NCBI RefSeq assembly: GCF_030403775.1
Contig: NZ_JAQMWQ010000024.1
Span: 1-64,000, forward strand
DNA: 64,000 nucleotides
Direction of reading: 5' to 3'
Source of the DNA: Paenibacillus sp. BSR1-1
GTDB taxonomy: Bacteria; Bacillota; Bacilli; Bacillales; Cytobacillaceae
Below, in pieces: positions 27,290 through 34,004 of the stretch (positions are counted from its first letter, which is position 1; each line of letters starts with the position of its first letter). Both the position numbers and the translations under genes were made by a program. The notes under the pieces are model-generated. The model made no database searches. It had not been told where the DNA came from and saw nothing but the letters and a program-made list of their open reading frames with translations.

Positions 27290-28262
27290 GACAAAGGAAA
27301 AACTCATTGAAGTAAACAATCTAAAGAAATACTTCCCATTAAAAACTTCTCTTTTTAGTAAAAATAAACAAGTTGTGAAAGCAGTCGATGATGTCTCGTT
27401 TCATATTTTCAAAGGGGAAACATTCGGACTTGTTGGGGAATCTGGGTGTGGCAAATCCACTCTGGGCAGGACGCTTAATCGTTTGTACGACCCAACATCT
27501 GGAGAAATCCAATTTGATGGCAAAGATATTGCTAACCTAAATAATAAAGAACTGCAGCCCTATCGGAAAAGAATGCAAATGATTTTTCAGGATCCGTACT
27601 CATCGCTAAATCCATATATGAACGTAGAAGAAATCATTGATGAACCATTGGAGATTCACACCACACTCTTGAAAAGTGAAAGAAAAGAAGTAATTACCGA
27701 TATTTTAGAAAAAGTAGGCCTAAAAAAAGAAGATATGGAAAAATTCCCTCATGAGTTCAGTGGCGGACAGCGTCAAAGAATTGGAATTGCGAGGGCATTA
27801 GCGATAAATCCGGAATTCATTATTTGTGATGAGGCCATATCTGCTTTGGATGTTTCTATTCAAGCTCAAGTTATTAATATGTTAGAAGATTTACAGAGTG
27901 AGATGAAGCTAACTTATTTATTTGTCGCACATGACCTATCCATGGTCCGCCATATCTCCGATCGTATTGGCGTTATGTATTTAGGAAAAATCGTTGAAAT
28001 TTCGAAGAGCGATGAGTTATACCATAAACCGCTGCATCCCTATACGCAAGCATTATTGTCTGCTATTCCAATACCAGATCCAATCAAGGCACAAAATAGC
28101 AAACGTGAAATTATTACTGGAGAGCTTCCGAGTCCAATAGAAATGGAAACCGGCTGCCGATTTCGATCTCGCTGTCCATTTGCCAAACCAATCTGTGCAG
28201 AAGTCGACCCGCAAATGAAACAAGTGGATGGAGAGCATTTTGTAGCCTGCCATCTATACTAA
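27282..28262 (+). CDS. Peptide ABC transporter ATPase, OppF/DppF type
   Basis: 326 residues. Walker A GESGCGKST, Q-loop MIFQDPYSSLNPYM, signature FSGGQRQRIGIARAL, Walker B FIICDEAISALD and switch His LFVAHDLS. The C-terminus again has the Cys-containing Opp/Dpp extension (GCRFRSRCPFAKPIC). I prefer ATG 27282, nine bases after AAGGTG; GTG 27270 and TTG 27279 are alternatives. It overlaps the stop of the previous ATPase gene by eight bases, so translation is coupled. Confidence 0.94.
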   Translation: MTETKEKLIEVNNLKKYFPLKTSLFSKNKQVVKAVDDVSFHIFKGETFGLVGESGCGKSTLGRTLNRLYDPTSGEIQFDGKDIANLNNKELQPYRKRMQMIFQDPYSSLNPYMNVEEIIDEPLEIHTTLLKSERKEVITDILEKVGLKKEDMEKFPHEFSGGQRQRIGIARALAINPEFIICDEAISALDVSIQAQVINMLEDLQSEMKLTYLFVAHDLSMVRHISDRIGVMYLGKIVEISKSDELYHKPLHPYTQALLSAIPIPDPIKAQNSKREIITGELPSPIEMETGCRFRSRCPFAKPICAEVDPQMKQVDGEHFVACHLY

Positions 28263-28281
28263 ACTAAGGTGGATGAAATTA

Positions 28282-28746
28282 ATGGAAAAAGTAAAACTAG
28301 CTTTAAATTATGCACTCATGTTGGAAATGATGAAAGCAAAAGGATTCAATAATCCAACCATCGTTGCTCTCTTAAATGAGGGAAAGGAAGAATTGCTTGA
28401 GAGCATGGGGGAAGGAATTCCTACATGGAAATCGTTGATCGAGTATTACCATTTTAACAAAGTTAAATTTCACCAAGCACTAAAGGAAGGTTATGAATTT
28501 TCTTTTATGACAAAAGGAGCACTCAAGTCTTTGCTGAATATTAAGTTTGCAATGAATGAAGGCGAGGATTTCGTTGATACCGGCGAGTTTTTAGACACAG
28601 TAAAAATGACCAGGGACAACCTTGAGGCACTCCGTGAAATGATTGCTAAAAATTGGACAATTGTTTTACAAGAAGAAAACTACAGCGAAGACGTTCATCT
28701 CCTAAAAATTGAGCTCACTCATAAACCGAATTTTAATATTAAATAA
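28282..28746 (+). CDS. Unknown helical protein, last gene of the peptide importer operon
   Basis: 154 residues from ATG 28282, nine bases after AAGGTGG; the ATG at 28273 abuts that site. Mostly alpha-helical and charged (LMLEMMKAKGFNNPTIVALLNEGKEELLESMG) with no membrane segment or known motif. It starts 19 bases after the oppF-like stop and shares its transcript. Its place suggests a role in use or regulation of imported peptides, which is only contextual. I do not recognise a family. Confidence 0.7.
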   Translation: MEKVKLALNYALMLEMMKAKGFNNPTIVALLNEGKEELLESMGEGIPTWKSLIEYYHFNKVKFHQALKEGYEFSFMTKGALKSLLNIKFAMNEGEDFVDTGEFLDTVKMTRDNLEALREMIAKNWTIVLQEENYSEDVHLLKIELTHKPNFNIK

Positions 28747-28946
28747 CTAGTAAAATAAAAAGAACCATCATTTCCGTCCTGGGATTGATGGTTCTTGTGT
28801 TTAAATTGATATAAATGGTCTTTCTTGGTCTTTGTTACTCTTGTTCTCATATCTGCATAAACATATGAGCCGCGTTTTGCCTCCGGGTTCATTTTTCCTT
28901 CACGCTCAAGTTTTTCCCGTAACTTCTTGGCTTTTGATTTTGCCAA
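28719..28946 (-). CDS. Small basic YqkK-like protein
   Basis: 75 residues starting at TTG 28946, eight bases after AGGAG. The first 40 residues, AKSKAKKLREKLEREGKMN then RGSYVYADMRTRVTKTKK, match the YqkK family of small basic Bacillus proteins. The C-terminal about 28 residues are encoded by the terminator hairpin at 28760-28796 and by the antisense of the convergent gene's last codons, so the original stop may have been lost. Function unknown. Confidence 0.7.
   Translation of the reverse strand: MAKSKAKKLREKLEREGKMNPEAKRGSYVYADMRTRVTKTKKDHLYQFKHKNHQSQDGNDGSFYFTSYLILKFGL
28760..28800 (+). terminator. Terminator of the peptide importer operon
   Basis: AAGAACCATCA (28760-28770) pairs perfectly with TGATGGTTCTT (28786-28796), T-rich afterwards. 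It lies inside the 3' end of the convergent yqkK-like gene. Confidence 0.8.
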
Positions 28947-29020
28947 ATTAATCACTCCTAAAATTTAGTTCATTCCATTATATAACAATTATAATACTGC
29001 GAATAGTAAATTTATAAAAA

Positions 29021-29068
29021 TTTAAGAAATTCATTAGGAGTTCTTTAGAATTTATGTTTATTCTAAGG
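29021..29068 (+). promoter_or_regulatory. OmpR-family operator, 11-bp direct repeats, before the two-component operon
   Basis: Three consecutive 11-bp units with the cores TTTAAGAA, ATTAGGA and TTTAGAA, 30 to 77 bases upstream of the histidine kinase ATG. The 48-base block aligns without gaps to 31325-31372 with 35 identities. Tandem repeats at one helical turn are how OmpR/PhoB regulators bind, so autoregulation by the encoded response regulator is inferred. Confidence 0.7.
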
Positions 29069-29097
29069 TAATAGAACTTTATTAAAGGTGGATTTTC

Positions 29098-30552
29098 ATG
29101 TCGATTCGTAAAAGTCTCTTTCTTTCGAATGCTGCCATGGTCATTATGCCGATCTTCATCTTTATTCTTTATTTTGCTCTGTTGAATGTCTTATTTAGCG
29201 GCGATTTTAAACTTCTTAACAATAACTATCACCGTGGCTGGCAAACAGGGGCAGGAGGACAAAATATTGAATTATTTAATCAGTTGAAGAAAACAGCCTC
29301 TTTAGAAGAGGAGAAATTTTCGAGCCCTTCATTTCAGGTTACCTTATCCAAGGAATTGGAGGATAAGAATGCCGGCATCATTATTCGAAAAAATAAAAGA
29401 ATATTGTTTTCATCTGATAATGTAAGTAAGTTACCAAAAGAGAAGCTGCCAGCGTTCGGCAATGAAGGCTATCAGCCTATGGTCAGGCTTGGGCAGCAGC
29501 CCTATTCAATCAGGCAGCATGATTTTTATTTTAAGGACGGGACAGAAGGTACTATACTATTAATCGATAAAGGGGTGCCTTTTATCCAATTTGCGAGGAG
29601 ATTCTTTCCGATAATCTTCATTGGATTTGTGCTTATTTTGGTCCTAACAAATTCTGTGCTCTCCTATTTGATGTCAAGACGAATTCTTAAGCCAATTAAT
29701 CAAATGTCCGAAGCTGCATCCAAAATTAGTGCAGGTAATCTTGATTTCCATCTAGAACCAATCCGAAAAGATGAATTAGGAAAACTAGTAAAATCCTTTG
29801 ATGAAATGAGAAAGAAATTAAAGAAATCAGCCGAGCTCCGGGAACAATATGAAAATAATCGCCGCGAACTCATCGCTAATATTTCTCATGATTTAAAGAC
29901 ACCCATTACATCTATTCGGGGCTACGTAGAAGGAATTAAAGATGGGGTTGCCAATACAGAAGAAAAGCTCGAGCGTTACTTAGATACAATCCATGTCAAG
30001 GCAGCTCATATGGATCGGTTGATCAATGAACTATTTCTTTTTTCAAAATTAGACGTTAATAGTGTCCCATTTAATTTTGAAAAAGTGGAATTGAACCTTT
30101 TTTTAGAAGATTATCTCGAGAAAATAAGACTGGATTTGAGCGATGAAGGTACCGAGATAGTCATGCTGACGAATTTCCGGATAGCGGTCTTTATTGACCG
30201 AGATAAAATCATCCGAGTAATAAATAATATTATTTTCAATAGTGTGAAATATATCGAAAAAGGTAAATGCCGAATACAGATTTCCTTCAAAAAACAGGGG
30301 AAAATGGTAAAGGTCTCTATATGTGACAACGGGCCCGGAGTCCCAGCTGATGAGATAGCCAATATATTTGACCGTTTTTATCGTGGCGACCCTTCCCGCA
30401 GCTCGGATACAGGTGGAAGCGGTCTTGGACTTGCTATAGCAGCCCAAATCATTCATTCCCATGGCGGTGAAATTTGGGCAGAAAATTCTTCTGGTGGCGG
30501 CTTATGTATCCATTTTACTCTTCCAAGATCTAATGGTAAAGGTGATGAATAA
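29098..30552 (+). CDS. Sensor histidine kinase
   Basis: 484 residues. Membrane helices lie at about 10-33 and 168-190, with an extracytoplasmic sensor of about 130 residues between them. A HAMP domain (about 190-243) and a HisKA domain follow, with phosphoacceptor His264 in ISHDLKTPIT. The HATPase domain shows the N box NIIFNSVKY, the DNGPGVP and the GGSGLGLAIA glycine motifs. ATG after AAAGGTGG. The stop overlaps the start of the response regulator gene (TAATG). The stimulus is unknown; the small membrane proteins encoded downstream share its operator. Confidence 0.94.
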   Translation: MSIRKSLFLSNAAMVIMPIFIFILYFALLNVLFSGDFKLLNNNYHRGWQTGAGGQNIELFNQLKKTASLEEEKFSSPSFQVTLSKELEDKNAGIIIRKNKRILFSSDNVSKLPKEKLPAFGNEGYQPMVRLGQQPYSIRQHDFYFKDGTEGTILLIDKGVPFIQFARRFFPIIFIGFVLILVLTNSVLSYLMSRRILKPINQMSEAASKISAGNLDFHLEPIRKDELGKLVKSFDEMRKKLKKSAELREQYENNRRELIANISHDLKTPITSIRGYVEGIKDGVANTEEKLERYLDTIHVKAAHMDRLINELFLFSKLDVNSVPFNFEKVELNLFLEDYLEKIRLDLSDEGTEIVMLTNFRIAVFIDRDKIIRVINNIIFNSVKYIEKGKCRIQISFKKQGKMVKVSICDNGPGVPADEIANIFDRFYRGDPSRSSDTGGSGLGLAIAAQIIHSHGGEIWAENSSGGGLCIHFTLPRSNGKGDE

Positions 30553-31238
30553 TGAGTGAAATATTAATCATTGAAGACGAACGGAGTATTGCCGAACTGG
30601 AACGTGATTATTTAGAAATTGAAGGCTTTGAGGTAGAAATTGCCACAGATGGAAAAATGGGGCTTGCAGCTGCCCTTAATCAAAACTATCGATTAATCTT
30701 GCTGGACTTAATGCTGCCAAACATGAATGGGTTTGATATTTGTAAGCAAATTCGAAGAGACAAAGATATACCCATTCTTATGGTTACGGCCAAAGATGAG
30801 GACATAGATAAGGTTCGCGGGTTGGGACTTGGGGCCGATGATTATATCGTTAAACCATTCAGCCCAAGTGAACTTGTCGCCAGAGTTAAAGCACATTTGG
30901 CGAGATATGAGCGGCTGATTCGAAAAAGTGTCCCGCTCGATGAAATACAAATCCGCGGTCTGCAAATTAATAAATCCTCCCGCCAGGTTTTTATTCAAGG
31001 AAGGGAGGTAATCTTAACAGCGAAGGAATTTGACTTGTTAACCTTCTTAGCCCTTCATCCTAATCAGGTTTTTACGAAAGAGCACCTATTTGAACGAATC
31101 TGGGGACTTGAATCGGTGGGGGATACTGCAACTGTAACCGTTCATGTCAGAAAAATTCGTGAGAAAATCGAAACCGATTCATCCCAACTTCAATATATTG
31201 AAACAGTTTGGGGAGCAGGGTATCGGTTTAAAGGATAA
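30552..31238 (+). CDS. OmpR/PhoB-family response regulator
   Basis: 228 residues. The receiver domain has acidic pocket EDE near residue 8, phosphoacceptor Asp52 (LLDLMLP), Thr79 and Lys101 (VKPFSP). The winged-helix C-terminal domain ends ETVWGAGYRFKG. It is the partner of the kinase encoded just upstream, with a one-base overlap (TAATG). Its binding sites are probably the 11-bp repeat blocks at 29021 and 31325. Confidence 0.96.
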   Translation: MSEILIIEDERSIAELERDYLEIEGFEVEIATDGKMGLAAALNQNYRLILLDLMLPNMNGFDICKQIRRDKDIPILMVTAKDEDIDKVRGLGLGADDYIVKPFSPSELVARVKAHLARYERLIRKSVPLDEIQIRGLQINKSSRQVFIQGREVILTAKEFDLLTFLALHPNQVFTKEHLFERIWGLESVGDTATVTVHVRKIREKIETDSSQLQYIETVWGAGYRFKG

Positions 31239-31252
31239 TAAATTGTTTGTTG

Positions 31253-31286
31253 AGGATGTCCCGCTATCGCTGGGCATCCTGTTTGT
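31253..31286 (+). terminator. Terminator of the two-component operon
   Basis: AGGATG-t-CCC (31253-31262) pairs with GGG-c-ATCCT (31272-31280), then T-rich sequence. One bulge in the stem. Confidence 0.6.
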
Positions 31287-31324
31287 ATGCAGCCGAATCC
31301 GTAATCCCAATAAAGTTTAGAAAT

Positions 31325-31372
31325 ATTTAAGAATTGCTTTAGAGGGTGTTTAGATTTTCTCTTTAAACTAAA
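31325..31372 (+). promoter_or_regulatory. Second copy of the 11-bp-repeat operator, before the membrane-protein operon
   Basis: Units with cores TTTAAGAA, TTTAGAG and TTTAGAT at 11-bp steps, 24 to 71 bases upstream of the next gene, matching the block at 29021-29068 at 35 of 48 positions. It marks the downstream operon as a target of the adjacent response regulator (inference). Confidence 0.7.
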
Positions 31373-31395
31373 GCTTGTAAAACATCAAGGAGGTG

Positions 31396-31884
31396 ATGGG
31401 GCTGAAAATTTCGCAAAAAACCAAGAGGTGGCTGCTGATTTTTCATCTATTGTTTGCAGCAATCATGCTCGGGAATATGACGGCTTTTCTTATTTTTAGT
31501 ATTACAGCAGCTTCTGCAAGTGATGAAGAATTAATACAAACTTGCTATCAAGCCATGCATATTCTTTCGAAAACATCAGTGAGAGCTTCTACCATTGGAA
31601 CGACCGTAACAGGCATTCTACTTTCCGTTTGGACAAAATGGGGATTGTTCAGCTATTACTGGATTATTGCCAAGGAAGGCCTTACGGTGCTTTGTATCTT
31701 CCTTAACTTTTGGGGAATGTACACTTGGACTCTTCAAGCTATAAGCAAAACAAATGCCCTTTTCTTTGTCAAAACCGAGCTTTGGACTGGGATTATTATT
31801 CAAATCATATCACTCGTGCTGTTGTACATTATTTCAGTAATTAAACCATGGGGGAAAAGAGTTAGCACCACCAGACTTTCTTAA
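31396..31884 (+). CDS. DUF2269-like integral membrane protein
   Basis: About 162 residues with four hydrophobic helices (near 12-35, 55-78, 82-105 and 130-152), resembling the DUF2269 predicted integral membrane proteins. The start is unclear: a perfect anti-Shine-Dalgarno match, AAGGAGGTGAT, ends only two bases before ATG 31396, while a CTG at 31402 has ideal eight-base spacing and would give a lysine-led N-terminus. Expression is likely controlled by the neighbouring two-component system through the shared operator. Function unknown. Confidence 0.75.
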   Translation: MGLKISQKTKRWLLIFHLLFAAIMLGNMTAFLIFSITAASASDEELIQTCYQAMHILSKTSVRASTIGTTVTGILLSVWTKWGLFSYYWIIAKEGLTVLCIFLNFWGMYTWTLQAISKTNALFFVKTELWTGIIIQIISLVLLYIISVIKPWGKRVSTTRLS

Positions 31885-31918
31885 GGAAAAACCATTAAAA
31901 ATTTAGGAGTTGATTCAT

Positions 31919-32134
31919 ATGCATCATTGGGGATATTTTCACCCTTTCGCATTTATTTTTCCATTACTTTTCATTGCTTTCTTTGCAGCTAATTTTATTA
32001 TGTGGCGGCGTAGAGGCAGATTTTGCTTTCAAGGTAATGCCGATGCACAGGTAATCCTGGCAAAAAGATTGGCATCAGGGGAAATTGACATCGAAGAATA
32101 TGAAAAAATAACTGAAATCCTGAAGAAAAAATAA
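31919..32134 (+). CDS. Small SHOCT-domain membrane protein
   Basis: 71 residues. One transmembrane helix (about 10-30) followed by basic WRRRGR and a C-terminal SHOCT domain (LAKRLASGEIDIEEYEKIT). The start is ATG 31919, nine bases after GGAG; the TTG at 31910 abuts that site. It follows the DUF2269-like gene by 34 bases and shares its operon. SHOCT proteins are common small membrane partners of stress systems, with no fixed biochemical role. Confidence 0.82.
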   Translation: MHHWGYFHPFAFIFPLLFIAFFAANFIMWRRRGRFCFQGNADAQVILAKRLASGEIDIEEYEKITEILKKK

Positions 32135-32138
32135 TAGT

Positions 32139-32172
32139 GAAGACCCCCTTGAAAATCAAGGGGGTCTTCGAG
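32139..32172. terminator. Bidirectional terminator
   Basis: A perfect 14-bp stem with a three-base loop (32139-32152 and 32156-32169) between the SHOCT gene and the convergent MFS gene. Confidence 0.9.
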
Positions 32173-32173
32173 T

Positions 32174-33370
32174 TTAATTAATTCGCTCTTCATATTGCTT
32201 AACTTGCTCTTTTTTACGGCTATGAAGGAAGTAATAAAGAACAATCCCGATAAGAATATAAAATGAACTTATAAAGTAAAACGAGCCAAAGCCTATTTTT
32301 GCTACTAACAAGCCTACAACGAATGACCCTAATCCAATACCGGTATCAAATATCGATAGGAAAGTAGCAGTTGCGAGCCCTCGTTTTTTAGGAGGGGCAT
32401 CTTGAAGGGCAATGGTTTGGAAGGTTGGAAAAAGTGTTCCCCACCCTAAGCCAATCAGTCCTGCTGAAAATAGGAATGTGCTGGCTGTACCACTATTACT
32501 TAAAAGAAACATCCCAATGGCAAATAGTACAATAGAAGGGAAAACAATCACGTTTGGACCACGAAGGTCAAACAATTTGCCAGTAAAAGGTCTTGAGATT
32601 AAAAGAACAACTGCATAAACTACAAAGAATAAGCTTGAAACGGCTGATAAATGAACTTCATTTGCATACACATTGACGAAGGAAAGAATCGATGAATAAA
32701 CAAGGGCAAAGAATGCTCCAATCAATGAAATGGGAACTGCTGAAGCTTCAAAAAAGTTGCGAAACGAAAAACTTGAATAAGCCACTTCTGTTTTTGTGTG
32801 TTCTCTTTTTGCAATTCTTATAAAAAGTCCAGCAATGAGTGAAGCCATTGCTCCAACCACACTTAGCGTAAACAATACCATTGGTCCCCATGAATTCATT
32901 GCGGTGATCCCGATGAATGGACCAAGGACCATTGCTAAATTGGCAGACATTATAAAGTATCCCATGCCTTCACCTCTGCGCGAAGGTGGGACAAGGTCAG
33001 CGACGATGGTACCGGCAGCAGTGGTCGCCATGCCAAAACCTATCCCATGTAAAAAACGAATGATCAGCATACCAGAAATTGTTTTTGGAAAAAAGTAAAA
33101 TAGCGAGCCGCCAAAGAATAGGATAAGGGCTGTTAAAAGAATTTTTTGATGCCCAGAACGTTCGAGCCATTTGCCAGCGATCGGACGTGAAATAATGGCA
33201 GAAATTAAGAATACCGTTGTCATCAGACCAGCTTCAGAAGCACTGCTATGAAACTCCTGCATTGCGAAATTTGGCAGAGTTACGAGTAAGAAATAAAAGG
33301 TTAGAAAAAGAAAAAAGTTACTTAAGGAAATACTAATAAAATCCTTCGTCCATAATTTTGTTCGATCCAT
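32174..33370 (-). CDS. MFS transporter (drug/metabolite exporter type)
   Basis: 398 residues with 12 membrane helices. Motif A-like AGKWLERSGHQK follows helix 2 and GKLFDLRGPN follows helix 8, typical of 12-helix major facilitator exporters (YfiS/YwoG-like). I take ATG 33370, eight bases after AAGGAG; the GTG nine bases upstream overlaps that site. It lies 12 bases after a marR gene in the same direction and is presumably repressed by it. Substrate unknown. Confidence 0.9.
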   Translation of the reverse strand: MDRTKLWTKDFISISLSNFFLFLTFYFLLVTLPNFAMQEFHSSASEAGLMTTVFLISAIISRPIAGKWLERSGHQKILLTALILFFGGSLFYFFPKTISGMLIIRFLHGIGFGMATTAAGTIVADLVPPSRRGEGMGYFIMSANLAMVLGPFIGITAMNSWGPMVLFTLSVVGAMASLIAGLFIRIAKREHTKTEVAYSSFSFRNFFEASAVPISLIGAFFALVYSSILSFVNVYANEVHLSAVSSLFFVVYAVVLLISRPFTGKLFDLRGPNVIVFPSIVLFAIGMFLLSNSGTASTFLFSAGLIGLGWGTLFPTFQTIALQDAPPKKRGLATATFLSIFDTGIGLGSFVVGLLVAKIGFGSFYFISSFYILIGIVLYYFLHSRKKEQVKQYEERIN

Positions 33371-33382
33371 ATGATGCACTCC

Positions 33383-33796
33383 TTATTTAAGCTGCTGTAA
33401 CCAGCTTTTTTGCAATCTTAAAAGTTCTTCCTGTGATGTTTCTGGAAGGTTCTTTAAAACTGATTCATTTGTTTCAAATACTGTTTTTTCCCACTTTGGA
33501 TATTCTAATAATGCCTTATCGGTTAATTGGATAATTTTTTCCCGCTTATCCTTACCAGGTACTTGTCTAACATATCCCTGCTTAACTAAACGCTGAATGG
33601 TTCGAGTCATCGGAGGCGCTTCAACAAAAAGGTAATCACATAATTCTTTTTGAGTTAAAAAGCCTTTTGTTTTTAAAACGAAAATTGCCGACCATTGTGA
33701 ACCGTATAACCCTAATGGCTTTAATGCCTCATTAAGTGTATTAGTTAGATGCCGTGAAAGCTGATGCAGTGTATGGAATAATTCGTGGGTATTCAA
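33383..33796 (-). CDS. MarR-family transcription regulator
   Basis: 137 residues with a winged helix (about 30-100) containing LTQKELCDYLFVEAPPMTRTIQRLVKQGYV and the wing DKREKIIQLT, landmarks given by position. The start is TTG 33796, ten bases after GGAG. First gene of a two-gene operon with the MFS exporter, and its own promoter region carries a perfect 18-bp palindrome at 33821-33838, so autorepression with exporter control is likely. The ligand cannot be inferred. Confidence 0.9.
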   Translation of the reverse strand: MNTHELFHTLHQLSRHLTNTLNEALKPLGLYGSQWSAIFVLKTKGFLTQKELCDYLFVEAPPMTRTIQRLVKQGYVRQVPGKDKREKIIQLTDKALLEYPKWEKTVFETNESVLKNLPETSQEELLRLQKSWLQQLK

Positions 33797-33820
33797 TGTG
33801 GATTCACTCCAAAGTTCAAT

Positions 33821-33838
33821 TAGTTACCTAGGTAACTA
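33821..33838. promoter_or_regulatory. Palindromic MarR operator
   Basis: TAGTTACCTAGGTAACTA is a perfect 18-bp palindrome 25 bases upstream of the marR start codon. Size, symmetry and place fit a dimeric MarR site. Confidence 0.75.
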
Positions 33839-33951
33839 TATTCCTTTAAGTGAAAAATGTCAAGGTTAGTGTGTTTGCGAAATTAGTATTAACTTAAACG
33901 AAAATCATTATATTTTCCGTGAAATAACTGAGGACCTTCGCGAATTCACAT

Positions 33952-33986
33952 AAAAAATCCGCGGAAATATTAATAAAATCCGCGGA
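33952..33986 (-). terminator. Terminator of the methionine operon
   Basis: Two copies of the self-complementary TCCGCGGA (33958-33965 and 33979-33986) can pair across a 13-base loop; on the minus strand the stem is followed by U residues. It lies 19 bases past the metH stop. Confidence 0.75.
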
Positions 33987-34004
33987 AAAAATCATCTAAC
34001 TATA

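Noticed and set aside
33900-34000. Repeated CCGCGG as a short tandem repeat or CRISPR-like array
   Set aside because: Only two units; best explained as the stem of the metH terminator.
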